NCBI GenBank assembly: GCA_051294375.1
Contig: CM119263.1
Location: forward strand, 2,550,182-2,614,181
Direction of reading: 5' to 3'
Length of the DNA stretch: 64,000 nt
Source of the DNA: Paraspadella gotoi
Lineage: Eukaryota; Chaetognatha
Shown here piece after piece: positions 37,301-46,820 of the stretch. The translations under genes and the position numbers were made by a program. Every line of letters starts with the position of its first letter. The stretch's first letter is position 1. The notes beneath the pieces are model-generated. The model saw nothing but the letters and a program-made list of their open reading frames with translations, made no database searches and was not told the origin of the DNA.

Positions 37301-37851
37301 ATGACGACGCTCATGCGATTCCAGGACAAAATCTACGAAAAAGAAAGACACATGTTCAAGAAAAAACGAAGATTTGTCAACGGTCTGAGGGAAGTCCTCA
37401 AGTTTGTGGAACTGAAGAAAATTAAAGTACAGTAGGGTATTTAAGATGATGTTGCATTTTTTTTCTGAAACGTTAATCTTTATTTTTTGTTAACCAGATC
37501 ATCATCATGGCCCCGGATATTGAACCGATCCAATCGGAAGGCGGTCTCGATGACATCGCTCGTCGCATCCTAGATTCGGCCCAGTCCCAGAACCTTCTCA
37601 TTGTCTTTACCATGTCCCGTTATCCGCTTGGTCGGCTCATGAAGAAGCCCGTGCCCGTCTCTTGCGTCGGCATTCTTAACTTCAGCGGCTGCGAGGATGT
37701 CGTGAAAGTCTTGAGAGAGCGAGTCAGCCTTAGGTCGGCGGAGTATGCCCGACGGGCCGAGGAGATTATCGAGTCAGAGACTCGCGTTGCCGCCGCCGAC
37801 GAGAGTGAAGCGACAGCGATCGTGGTGGATCCCGCCCCGCAAGATCTTTGA
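34398..37851 (+). CDS. SECISBP2: SECIS-binding protein 2 (selenocysteine incorporation)
   Basis: Binds SECIS elements in selenoprotein mRNAs and recruits the Sec-tRNA elongation factor. Exons: 34398-36446, 36534-36723, 36793-37139, 37223-37426, 37498-37851; 3144 nt, 1047 residues, in phase. The C-terminal RNA-binding region is diagnostic. The SID part has KKSKAPMTLDLFSLLKPKK. The L7Ae/L30e domain has HSRKFRDYCTHFLDPEI, FVNGLREVLKFVELKKIK, IIMAPDIEPIQSEGGLDD, RYPLGRLMKKPVPVSCVGI and NFSGCEDVVKVLRER. The long N-terminal half is low-complexity, rich in Arg, Gly, Ser and Pro, and poorly conserved as in other SBP2 proteins; it contains four 19-residue repeats. Acceptor-like TCTTTCAG ends 79 nt before the ATG. 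Its presence implies that the organism makes selenoproteins. Confidence 0.93.
35163..35390 (+). repeat. Four tandem 19-residue repeats in SECISBP2
   Basis: Residues about 256-331. The units begin ESERVAWPSND, ESERVSWSGKD, ESERVAWPGKN and DSERLSGPTKD, each 57 bp, with a proline/arginine-rich second half. They are in frame, with the SER core conserved and the Trp lost in the last unit. Confidence 0.85.
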
Positions 37852-37926
37852 AGATCGAAGTCGAACGAAACTGTTTTTTTCTAGTTTCACAACCGCTAAT
37901 TTTCGCGATGTTCTAAGACTTGGAAA

Positions 37927-37932
37927 AATAAA
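37927..37932 (+). terminator. AATAAA poly(A) signal of SECISBP2
   Basis: Canonical hexamer 75 nt after the stop codon, 93 nt before the acceptor-like TTTCAG at 38021-38026 that precedes SDHC. Confidence 0.6.
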
Positions 37933-38058
37933 GAACCACTGTGATTTTGTGCCAAGTTTTGCTTTTGTTCTTTTCTGCATGTCGGATTGTTTTTTGAATT
38001 TCGAATTCATTATTTATTAATTTCAGTTAAAAAAGGGCGACATTATTGGGTTTCTAAA

Positions 38059-39213
38059 ATGGCGATGCATTTAGTTTTACGGTAAGTTGACTGAAAAAAG
38101 GTTCTCGACGGCAGATATATGTATTTTTAAGTTTTTCGCTGCTCATAATCGATATTTTGGGCAAAAAGGAGCCACCCAAAAGCGACTAAACGGTGAAAAG
38201 AAATGGTCAGCTCAGGTCAATTAAAGATTGACCCATCGCGAGACAATATTTCACTTCTTAAGTTGCAATCACGTGAACTGAATGCAACGAAACTGTCATG
38301 ATTTCTGCTTTTGATCGATTTTGTTTAAACCCAAACTGTGTCGTTTTCGAGTAACACTTTTTTTCAACTTTTCTTTTATTAACTTTAAGGTCCATAAATG
38401 GTGCAAGAGCCAAAACGTGCGTGTTCAGCCGATTAGCGCCGGCTTGTGTTTTTCCTCAGCACAGGTAACTTTAAAAGTTGAAAAAACACCAAAACACTTA
38501 GTGGTAATACGTTTTATATTAATCTCTAGCGCACCCACTACTTGTATGGCGACATCAGCCAAGGAGCAAATGGAGGCGTTTTGGAACAAAAACTTGAATT
38601 TGAACCGACCCATTTCTCCTTTCCTGGAGATATACGCCCCGCAAGTCACTTGGACTTTATCTATCACTCATAGAATAACTGGATGTGCAGTTGCTGCGGG
38701 TAATTTCTGCCATTTCTGTTAGTTTTATTAAACATATATAAATTAATATATTTAAAAATCAGCGTTATAATTTTCCATTTTTTAGGTGTCGTCATCTTCT
38801 CTCTCTTCGAGCTGCTGACTTCGGATCCTTTCCTTGTACATTTTCAATACATAAAGGATATGGGGCTTCCCACATGGTACATCTACGGCAGTCAGTTTAT
38901 GGTGGCTTTTGCATTTAGCTTTCATTTTTGCAATGGCCTGCGGCATTTGGCTTGGGACGCTCACAAGCTTCTGTCCCTGAAGGAGGTAAGGCAGTGAAAG
39001 TAATTTCATTTTATGATAAAGTTACTGTTTTTTTTTTAATCTTGAAATTATGAATTAACAAAATGTTAATTATATTCTTATCGTTTTCTCTAGATTTACA
39101 CGTCCGGCTACGCCATGTTGATTATGACCTTCCTCATGGTCGTCTTCCTCTTCTGCCTCAAATCTTACATCGTGATCGACGACCCAGCGAAGAGGAGAAA
39201 GAGAAACCGTTAA
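38059..39213 (+). CDS. SDHC: Succinate dehydrogenase cytochrome b560 subunit
   Basis: Membrane anchor of respiratory complex II in the mitochondrial inner membrane; binds haem b and ubiquinone. Exons: 38059-38081, 38390-38464, 38530-38699, 38786-38985, 39094-39213; 588 nt, 195 residues, in phase. The first two exons give an Arg-rich N-terminus (MAMHLVLRSINGARAKTC) suited to a mitochondrial presequence. The mature part has NLNRPISPFLEIYAPQV and SITHRITGCAVAAG, matching the conserved SPHLTIY and SICHRGTG segments. It ends with FHFCNGLRHLAWDAH, which carries the haem-side histidines. Three TM helices are visible in exons 3-5. Acceptor-like TTTCAG (38021-38026) lies 32 nt upstream of the ATG; the next gene starts 325 bp after the stop. 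Confidence 0.95.
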
Positions 39214-39439
39214 GATTCGAGTCCAATTTTATCTCCGGTTTATTTATGTTTACTAAATATGTCCATATTTTTAATGTGAGCGAACGTACTAGAATAGAAT
39301 CTGCGTTTATGGGGAAATATTTTTTTTCAAGCCATTTTATAATTTTCTGATGATACGAACATACGAACGACTCCCTTTATCCTTCAATCTAGGTTTTGAC
39401 TTCAGTTCGGTTCGGCCAAGTTTTAATAATGTGTTGGAT

Positions 39440-39445
39440 AATAAA
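39440..39445 (+). terminator. AATAAA poly(A) signal of SDHC
   Basis: Hexamer 226 nt after the SDHC stop and only 63 nt before the strong acceptor-like CCCCCCCTAG ending at 39510, which precedes the dispanin ATG by 28 nt. Confidence 0.55.
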
Positions 39446-39538
39446 CGACAACCATCGTCTCGATCGTTTAAATATTGTGATAATGTGATATTATTTATTT
39501 CCCCCCCTAGTCATCTTTTCTGATAATAATTCGTCGAC

Positions 39539-40303
39539 ATGTTGTCGCCTAAAGAACTTGATGCGTCCGCCTCATCGAAGCGCTCCCAGGAGCAGCCGAA
39601 CCTCGATTCGGCCCGAGAGCAGTTTTCGTGCCACGAGGGTCGCGGCGACTGGGTTCGAGGTCCGGAGACGCCGCGTCCGCCTCCTTGTTCGTCCAGTTTC
39701 GTCACCAATTCGTCCCGCCGATCGCCGGTGGGCGTGGCCTCCAAATCGGTCAAGTCTCAGTTGGACCGGGATTTCTTCTCGTCTCCCGTGACGCTGATCC
39801 GCAGCACGCCGAAGACCACCGATGAAACCTTGAAGGAAGCCCCTTCCGTTCTCACTCCTCCGTATCTGAGAGCCTTGGACGTTGAGGACCAATCCACGGG
39901 CAAAGATTCCGCGCTCGCGTTCAACCCGATCACTTTGTTTCCAGCGCCGAACAGGTTATTTCCTTGGTTTCTTCAGTATTAACCTCATTGATCGATGTTT
40001 TACAAATCACTTTTCCGTTGCAGTTACTTCGGTCTCTCGGCTTTCTCCTGGTGCTGCTGTCCTCTCAACATCTTGGCGATTGTCGCTTTTGCTTTCAGTC
40101 TGCGTTCCATGCGTCTCTACGATAGAGGCTACTTTAGAGGCTCCAAGCAGATGGGCGCCAGAGCCTTTTGTCTGGGCATTCTCGCTTTGCTCGTCAACGC
40201 CATTGCTTACGGCGTCCTTGCGGCACTGTTCGTCACCTACGGAATTCGTCGCAGTCTTCTCGGCGGATGGATGGGGCGAAATTCGACCGACGCCGGAGTA
40301 TGA
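39539..40303 (+). CDS. CD225/dispanin family transmembrane protein
   Basis: Two exons, 39539-39954 and 40024-40303, 696 nt, 231 residues. The N-terminal 138 residues are hydrophilic and Ser/Pro-rich. The C-terminal exon carries the CD225 signature: YFGLSAFSWCCCPLNILAIV (first hydrophobic, partly intramembrane segment followed by Cys residues typical for S-palmitoylation), the loop RLYDRGYFRGSKQMGARAF, then the second membrane helix CLGILALLVNAIAYGVLAAL. The family includes PRRT, TMEM91, SYNDIG and IFITM proteins, so membrane trafficking or fusion regulation is likely, but the subfamily cannot be named from sequence alone. It is tightly packed between SDHC and the next gene (188 bp from stop to start). 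Confidence 0.85.
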
Positions 40304-40491
40304 TTCCATTCCCAAATTTAAATTTCCAACTTTCAAAATAATATTTTTTCCAAAACGTTGGTAATTTTTTTTTTTTTTACTAAAAATTGTTACATTAATT
40401 CTGAATGATTGTGTCGCTCTTATTTGTTAAAAAATGTTTTGGCCATTTTTCTAGTTTTGAGTTTTTTAATAAAAGTGATTGAAGAATCAAG

Positions 40492-42244
40492 ATGGATCGA
40501 GTGATGTGCATCGAAATAGTCAAGAACATTCAGTCTATGGCTCTTAATGTTCAGGTAAAATCAGAATTGTTTGTTTGTTTGTTTTTGTTTGTTTGTTTTT
40601 GTTTTTGAACGCTCGTCATTTATCTTTTCAGAGATACCTGGAACAAGCGGGAAACGAGGCCTACTATTGTAAGCGATGTTCGAAAGCGGACAAACACAAG
40701 AAGAAATTTGGATTGAACAAAGCGAGAAACCTGAGGCCTCACTCTCGCCCCAAGGACCTCTCCAGTTTTCTCTGGGTCAAACACTCCAATTACTCCAGAC
40801 TCAAAAACGATTCGTCCACTTGCGACGAGATATTGCAGACGGAGCAGCGGGACGGGGCCAACTCGTTCCTATCCTCGCAGCGTCAGCAGAGCGACTCTAC
40901 CGCCAACGTTGCACCCGTCTCCTCGGCGCCGCAATCGGTCCGACGCAACGCCGAAGCCTCTCTCTTCTTCGAGCGAGAGTCGTCCTCGAAGCGACAGCGG
41001 CTCGAACATCACCCATCAGGAGCCGACGAGGATTCGCCGACGAGGTCCTCGGAGGAAACCGAATCCTCCAAAGTTAAATCTGAGCCGCAGGACTTGACGA
41101 TGGCCACAGAAGACTCGGCGCAGCTCTCTCCTCGTCCGTCAACGCTCGCTTCCGAGGTGTTAAAATCCCTGGCGTCGAAGACCAAGTCGACTTCGGCTCC
41201 TCAGACTGCGTCTGCGGTGACGGTCACTGACGGTTTCGCTTCCTCGGGCGGATTCGTCGACGCGTCTCGCGATGCGAGGGCCGAGGAGTCGCTGCAGCCT
41301 GAACATTCTTCGACCAACGCCGCTCTCGACTCTGCTGCAGCAGCCGCCGCCGCAGCCCTCTCCAAAAACGTTTCTTTCGCCTCCGACATTCTCAAATCGT
41401 TGGCGTCGAAAAACAAGAGTCAAACGTTGGGCGACGCCACCGTCAAACCCGAGAGCGGACAGACGATCAACGACGCCGCCGACGAACCTGACTTTAACGA
41501 AGCCCCCGCCAAACCACGACCCTCTTCAGACATTCTCAGAAACATTTTAGAATCTCTGCCCGTTGACACTCTCGGTATGTACGTAGCTATTGTAACGGTC
41601 GTGCACTTAATTAAGCGACTTAGTCTTAAGCTTTTTGTGTTATGGAAGACGAAAAATAGGGAAAATATTAAAATGTTATAGATATGTTAATAAATAAAAT
41701 CACAAAAACTTGAGCCTAACCTCATCCTCCACACTACTCACCCCTCCTCGACGCAGATCAATCAGAAGAAATTCAACGGTTAATGTTAAGCGACAACCGC
41801 CGAGGGGCCGGCGGCGGCGGCGGCGGCGGCGGCACCGAGATCGACCCCAAATCCAACTTCTGCGTTCCCGTTTCGATCCCGGCCATTTTCGGTGGCGGCT
41901 CCGTCGCCAAGACTATGTTCTCTTTTTCGGCGACGAACCCTTTCACGACCTCAGCCGACTACGACGCGTTCGCCTCCTCCGCGCCTCCCGCCTCCTTCGC
42001 CTGGTCACATTCTTTCCCCACCCCCGCCTCCACCGCCCAGGCTTCAATTCTTCACACTGCTTCGGCGACGAGCTTCCTCTCACAGTTGGCGCAGTGCGAC
42101 CGTTCGATCAAGGACTCGGAGGCGGAGGCGATGGGAACGGAGACTCATTCGGAGTCTCGGCCACGTTCCAATGACGCCTCCGACTTTGACGACGAACTTG
42201 AGAACGAGTCTCCGATGAAGGACGTCAAGACGGAGGAGCGTTGA
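40492..42244 (+). CDS. Unrecognised 497-residue protein with repeated leucine motifs
   Basis: Exons 40492-40554, 40632-41574, 41757-42244; 1494 nt, in phase, with good GT-AG sites. I do not recognise the family. The N-terminus (IEIVKNIQSMALNVQRYLEQ, then YYCKRCSKADKHKKKFGLNK) contains one CxxC pair in a basic context and looks the most conserved. The middle is Ser/Thr/Glu/Pro-rich. Three related motifs recur: SEVLKSLASKTKS (about residue 193), SDILKSLASKNKS (about 271) and SDILRNILESLP (about 319). A poly-Gly run (about eight residues) begins exon 3, and the C-terminus is acidic (DFDDELENESPMKDVKTEER). It is probably a nuclear regulator judging by composition, but that is inference. Confidence 0.75.
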
Positions 42245-43118
42245 TCCATTCTCCGAGTCTTTCCGGGTTCAAAATCTTCGCCATCATTAATTCACTTCTT
42301 TTGCTCTTCTATTCTCATTATTTATTGCCCTTCATCACTTTACGTACATATACAGGGGTGAAAGCTTCGCATTGCAGTAAATCGTAGATTAGCTGTAACT
42401 CTCGAGTAGTTTTTCACGTTTCCACGACACAAACGGAAATGTGTTGTTGCACTGGGTGTCATTTGTTATTAACTTCGAAACTCGACTCATTTTTCTCCTT
42501 TTATTTATTCTGAAGTCTCAGCTTTTGTCACGTTCTCTTTACTTTAGACGTGATTTTGATAATTTTACTCATCTCCTCGGTCTCAGTATTATTTTGGTTC
42601 TTTCCAAGTCGCACATCCCATAATTTTTTAATTATTTTTAAACACAGATTCGGTTTGTACACCAATTTTAAGAAAGAATATCATGTATCGAAGGATCAAA
42701 TTAGTTAATTAATTAATTAATTAATTTGATTATTTTGGGATTCTTGAAATTCTAGTATTTTTTATCAGACGTATTCGTTAAAATTGTTTTTTAAGAACCA
42801 AGTTTGATCAATAAAATTAGGAAACCTCGTTATGACTGTAAAAAGCAAAAGTGAGTGCGAGGTTATTAAATGAATATCACATTAACTTCAGCATCAGTTG
42901 CAATATTGATTGATCGTTCGGTCCGGTGATAGTTATATATTTCATACAAGATATTTTTTTTACAAATTTTTTTTGTTTATTTTACTTTACACAAAATTTA
43001 TTTAGAATGACTATTTAATAAAAAGAGTCATTGAGGAACAAAAATAAATATTTATAATTTTATATTAATTTAAAATTCTTTGTCAGTTGTATGTTTTTAT
43101 TTTCAGTATTCCAAGAAA
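42245..43118. other. Spacer before the BTB zinc-finger gene
   Basis: AT-rich, no supportable exon. (TTAA)n-like sequence lies at 42703-42725. AATAAA occurs near 42811. Acceptor-like TTTTCAG ends at 43106, 12 nt before the next ATG. Confidence 0.55.
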
Positions 43119-45083
43119 ATGAGTCTGAAACCTGAACCTCATACCTTCAAACAGTTTTTCCAGAATTTGGACGGTTTGAGGCAAAATGGGCAATTTCTTG
43201 ATCTTGCTTTAGAAATCCTGAGTGAAGATGGCCAGACGACCTACTTTTACGTCCACAAATTAGTTTTAATTGTATCCTGTTCTTATTTTGGTAATTTGCT
43301 CGACAAAGACGGTGTGATTGTTGAAACAAGAATGCCTCCACAAGTAAAACCCTTATCACTGAGCATGATTTTGGACTACCTGTATGGTAACGAAATCTGC
43401 TTGAACCAATTAAATCCCGGTGAACGAGAAAATCTGGCATTGACGGCGGATTTGCTCGGTTTAGAAAATTTTCGAACCCAAATGAAGGAACAAATAGAAA
43501 TAAATCCAATTAAAACGGAACAATCGGCGCCAAATCCTAAATTAGAAATCAAACTGGAAAGGCTGGACGACGATTCTATTTCCCTGGCGTGTAAAACGGA
43601 ACCAGTGAGTGCTAACGGAGATTATCCAAGTACCTCGACGCTCTCCGCGTCTAACGTTCTCAGGCAAGCTCGAAAATCTCGCAGGAAAATGACTTTATTG
43701 AATCTCCAAACGAGAAAGAGATTGAGAGAGAGACAACATTACTCGATGAACAAACGAGAGAAAAAATCAAAGAAGGAAAAAAAGGAGGAAGTCTCGATGC
43801 TCACTTCGAATTCTGACGACGAATTGAATAACGAAGACAACGACGACAACGTCGACTCTTCGCCCAAGGAAATTTACTCGGAGAGACTCGACATCGACTT
43901 TGAAAAGATCAAACGTTATTTGCCCAACGGGAAAGACCGAAGGCTCTTCTTTAATTTCAGCATCAAGAGACACACCCAGCACATCAAGGTCAACTACAAA
44001 GATAGTTGGCATCCCGCCCTCGCCAACAAAGAGACGCTTCTGGGAAGCCTCACGCCTCTGGATTACGAAATGGACGCCAGGTCCCAGGGTTTGGTCAAGA
44101 TCGTCGGCGAAATGAAGACATGTCCCGAGGATGGAAACAAAGTCAATCTGACTCTTCTCAGCGGCGGAACGGAATGTCTGGAAATCTTCAGCGAAAACGG
44201 AAAAGTGAAATGTCCCTTTTGTCCGGATTTCCTATCCTTGAACAAGCTCAGCATCGCCGTGCACTTTTTGTACGAACACGGATACCTGTGGATCGATTTC
44301 GGAAAAGTCTGCAGCGTCTGCGGTTGCGCCTTCGTCAATGAGAAACATTTGGACAATCACTTGAAAACGGTTCATAAGGTCGATTGTCCCAAGAAGAAAT
44401 ACGTCGGGAAATTGCGTTTGGAGGACGTGAGGAAACCGGCGCCCCCCTCGAGAAGGTTGAGGCGATTGATGAAGAAGAAAAAGATAATTCCACCTGGACC
44501 CTACGTCTGCGAGGAATGCAATATGAAAGAGTTTCCTTATTATTCCGCTCTGCAGCAGCACATCAATTTGAAGCACGTCAAGCTGTCACGTTACATCTGC
44601 CAAGAACCAGGATGTTCCTTTACTCACTACGAGAAGGTGGCCTTTTTACGTCACCTCTATCGAATCCACAACATCAGTCTGTGTCAGACTCTCGTTCTCC
44701 GTTGCGACAAGTGCGACTACACCACGCTCAAAGAACGGGGTCTTCGGGTGCATGCCGCGGTACACGACCCCGAGAGCGTTACCTGCCCAGTTGAGGGTTG
44801 TTCCAAAATATTCTCGCGGCGATCATCCGTGAATCGGCACCTGCAGGACGTTCACGTGCGGCCCACATTCGGGTGCGAGCAATGCGGCAGCGTTTTCCAT
44901 AGCAAACTGAGGCTGCAGTATCATGTGCGTAACATGCACCGCGAGAGGACGAGGCGTTTCAAGTGCGCCTATTGCTCGCACATGACATACGAACGGGGAA
45001 ATTGCAGAAAGCACTTGGTGCGAAGTCACAGCGACAAACCAGTTCAGATCTGGGATATTCTCAAAAGCGTCATGGTGCAGTAA
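43119..45083 (+). CDS. BTB/POZ and C2H2 zinc-finger protein
   Basis: Single coding exon, ATG at 43119, 654 residues. The frame is open farther upstream but an acceptor TTTTCAG lies 12 nt before this ATG, so I start here. Residues about 10-135 form a BTB domain: NGQFLDLALEILSEDGQTTY, YVHKLVLIVSCSYFGNLL, MILDYLYGNEI, LTADLLGLENF. A charged linker follows (KKSKKEKKEE, then acidic repeats). The C-terminal 290 residues carry about eight C2H2 fingers, for example CSVCGCAFVNEKHLDNHLK, CDKCDYTTLKERGLRVH, CSKIFSRRSSVNRHLQDVH and CEQCGSVFHSKLRLQYH. Linkers are not of the TGEKP type. Likely a DNA-binding transcription regulator; no orthologue name is assigned. Confidence 0.9.
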   Translation: MSLKPEPHTFKQFFQNLDGLRQNGQFLDLALEILSEDGQTTYFYVHKLVLIVSCSYFGNLLDKDGVIVETRMPPQVKPLSLSMILDYLYGNEICLNQLNPGERENLALTADLLGLENFRTQMKEQIEINPIKTEQSAPNPKLEIKLERLDDDSISLACKTEPVSANGDYPSTSTLSASNVLRQARKSRRKMTLLNLQTRKRLRERQHYSMNKREKKSKKEKKEEVSMLTSNSDDELNNEDNDDNVDSSPKEIYSERLDIDFEKIKRYLPNGKDRRLFFNFSIKRHTQHIKVNYKDSWHPALANKETLLGSLTPLDYEMDARSQGLVKIVGEMKTCPEDGNKVNLTLLSGGTECLEIFSENGKVKCPFCPDFLSLNKLSIAVHFLYEHGYLWIDFGKVCSVCGCAFVNEKHLDNHLKTVHKVDCPKKKYVGKLRLEDVRKPAPPSRRLRRLMKKKKIIPPGPYVCEECNMKEFPYYSALQQHINLKHVKLSRYICQEPGCSFTHYEKVAFLRHLYRIHNISLCQTLVLRCDKCDYTTLKERGLRVHAAVHDPESVTCPVEGCSKIFSRRSSVNRHLQDVHVRPTFGCEQCGSVFHSKLRLQYHVRNMHRERTRRFKCAYCSHMTYERGNCRKHLVRSHSDKPVQIWDILKSVMVQ

Positions 45084-45328
45084 TAAATCTAAAATTAAAT
45101 TACTATATGTCATTGTATCTTCGGTGACGTCGTCTTGCCGTTTTGTTCCATCTAGTCATTGAGTCGTTCTTATTTTTATGAGGTTGGGAGTCTCGACTAA
45201 TTTATAGAATTTCCTGGCGAAATTCCCCTTGCTAATTTTTTCTGTCCTTTTTAAAAAAAGATTCTAGAAAAGAAAGTTTTTTATTTTCCAGAAAGAAAAA
45301 GAATTCGCTCCGCCTTGGCTCTAGAGCA

Positions 45329-46592
45329 ATGGATTTGTCGCAGTTGAGCGATATTATGAAAAACTTTTTGCATCGCTACGACCTCGCATCTAATTGGATG
45401 GTGATGACGGAAGAAGCGAACGACCGCATTCTCATTCAACGTCGTTTCCCGCCGGCTCGGCCCCAGAGCGCCGCCGTTGTCGACGTGAAGAGTCACCCCG
45501 CGATCTTTCCGCCGGTGACCGTGGGCGAAGCCTTCGTTGCGCCGCTGGGGCGTGATCAGGTCGCCGGTCCAGCTGGAAGTCGGGACGATCGAATTCAGGC
45601 GCCGAAAATGGCACAGGAGATTTTTTTAACGCAACATCCCTCGAGTGAGTCGAGTTGGGTTTTATTCAGTTGAAGCGATAATAATATTAATAATATTTTA
45701 CTATCCTTTTTTCTCCTTCCAACCCGCCCCTCTCATCCCCCCCTCCCAGTTTCCCCTTGCCACGACGGACGCAGCTCTTTCCTCTCATGCATCGCCATCG
45801 GCGGCGACGACGATCAGCGCCGCTTCTCCTGCAAACTTTGCGGAGCCGCGTACCCGACGGCTCGCGAGTGCAATCACCACGTCGACCAGTCGCACGGCGT
45901 CCAGGCGGCCGCCGCCGAACCTCGCTTCGAGTGCTCCAAGTGCGGGGAGGTCTTCACCACCCGCCCCGCCCTCTCTTCGCACGAGGAAAAGCGGCATGGG
46001 CCCCGGACCGCCAAGAGGAAATGCTTCGTCTGCGGCGAAACCCTGGAGGCCGCTCTTCTGAACCAGCATCTTCAATCCGTGCATCCAGGGGCGTTGCCAA
46101 ACGAAGCCGAACATGGTGAGAATTTTTATTGGGCTAGCAGTATCGCATTGCTGAGGTTATGAATTGAATAATTAAAAAATCGCGTCGCACTTAAATAAAG
46201 CCGGAGCGCGATTGGGTCTCCTCCCCTCCTCGAGCCAAGGCCCCTCCCACGGCGCCCTCAAGCGGCGCTCGGCGTCGAAAGGCCGGAAGAACGACGTAGA
46301 CGCGGAGATCGACGACCGACGTAAAACCGTCCTCTGCGACTACGAGGGATGCGCTAAGAGGTTCACCACCGTCTACAACAAGAAGCATCACATCGAATCC
46401 GTGCATCTCGGCATCAAGCACCCCTGCCACCTTTGCTCATCCGCCTTCGCCCAGGAGAGAGATAGAAAGGTGCACATCAAGGCGGTGCACTTTGGCTTCA
46501 AAGTCAAGTGCGAAGTCTGCGGAAAAGAGTTCAACCGCCCTTCAGAAATGCGTCGCCATCTCAAGCAGATGCACGGACAGTCCCCGGGCTAA
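45329..46592 (+). CDS. C2H2 zinc-finger protein, six fingers
   Basis: Exons 45329-45644, 45750-46115, 46201-46592; 357 residues, in phase. The first 105 residues (MDLSQLSDIMKNFLHRYDLA start) have no recognised domain. Exon 2 encodes fingers with FSCKLCGAAYPTARECNHH, FECSKCGEVFTTRPALSSH and a short CFVCGETLEAALLNQHLQSV. Exon 3 encodes CDYEGCAKRFTTVYNKKHH, CHLCSSAFAQERDRKVH and CEVCGKEFNRPSEMRRHLK. It is 245 bp downstream of the BTB zinc-finger gene in the same orientation. The finger style is similar and linkers are non-TGEKP, so the pair may derive from an old tandem duplication with loss or gain of the BTB domain; that is speculation. Acceptor-like TTTTCCAG ends 37 nt before the ATG. Confidence 0.85.
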
Positions 46593-46820
46593 AAGTGCGG
46601 GTGAGTTTTTACGTTTTGTAGTTAAGGTTACGAGGTAGTAACGAAGTTATACATTCATTGTATTCATTAAAATAACCGGGTGCAATAGTTTTGTACAAAT
46701 GTATAGGTTATATTGAGAGAACCGTCCAATACTGGCGTTACTATTTTAGTTAGGTTGATTTACCATTAACATATTCAAGAAATAGAAATAGAAATCGCAT
46801 TGTTGTACGTAGATCGCCTA
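46593..46820. other. Convergent spacer
   Basis: Short 3'-to-3' spacer between the C2H2 gene and the ankyrin gene. Nothing recognisable beyond presumed UTRs. Confidence 0.5.

Noticed and set aside
40468-40473. AATAAA as the dispanin poly(A) signal
   Set aside because: It lies downstream of the acceptor-like CTAG at 40454 and only 19 nt before the next ATG, so it is probably incidental 5' UTR sequence.
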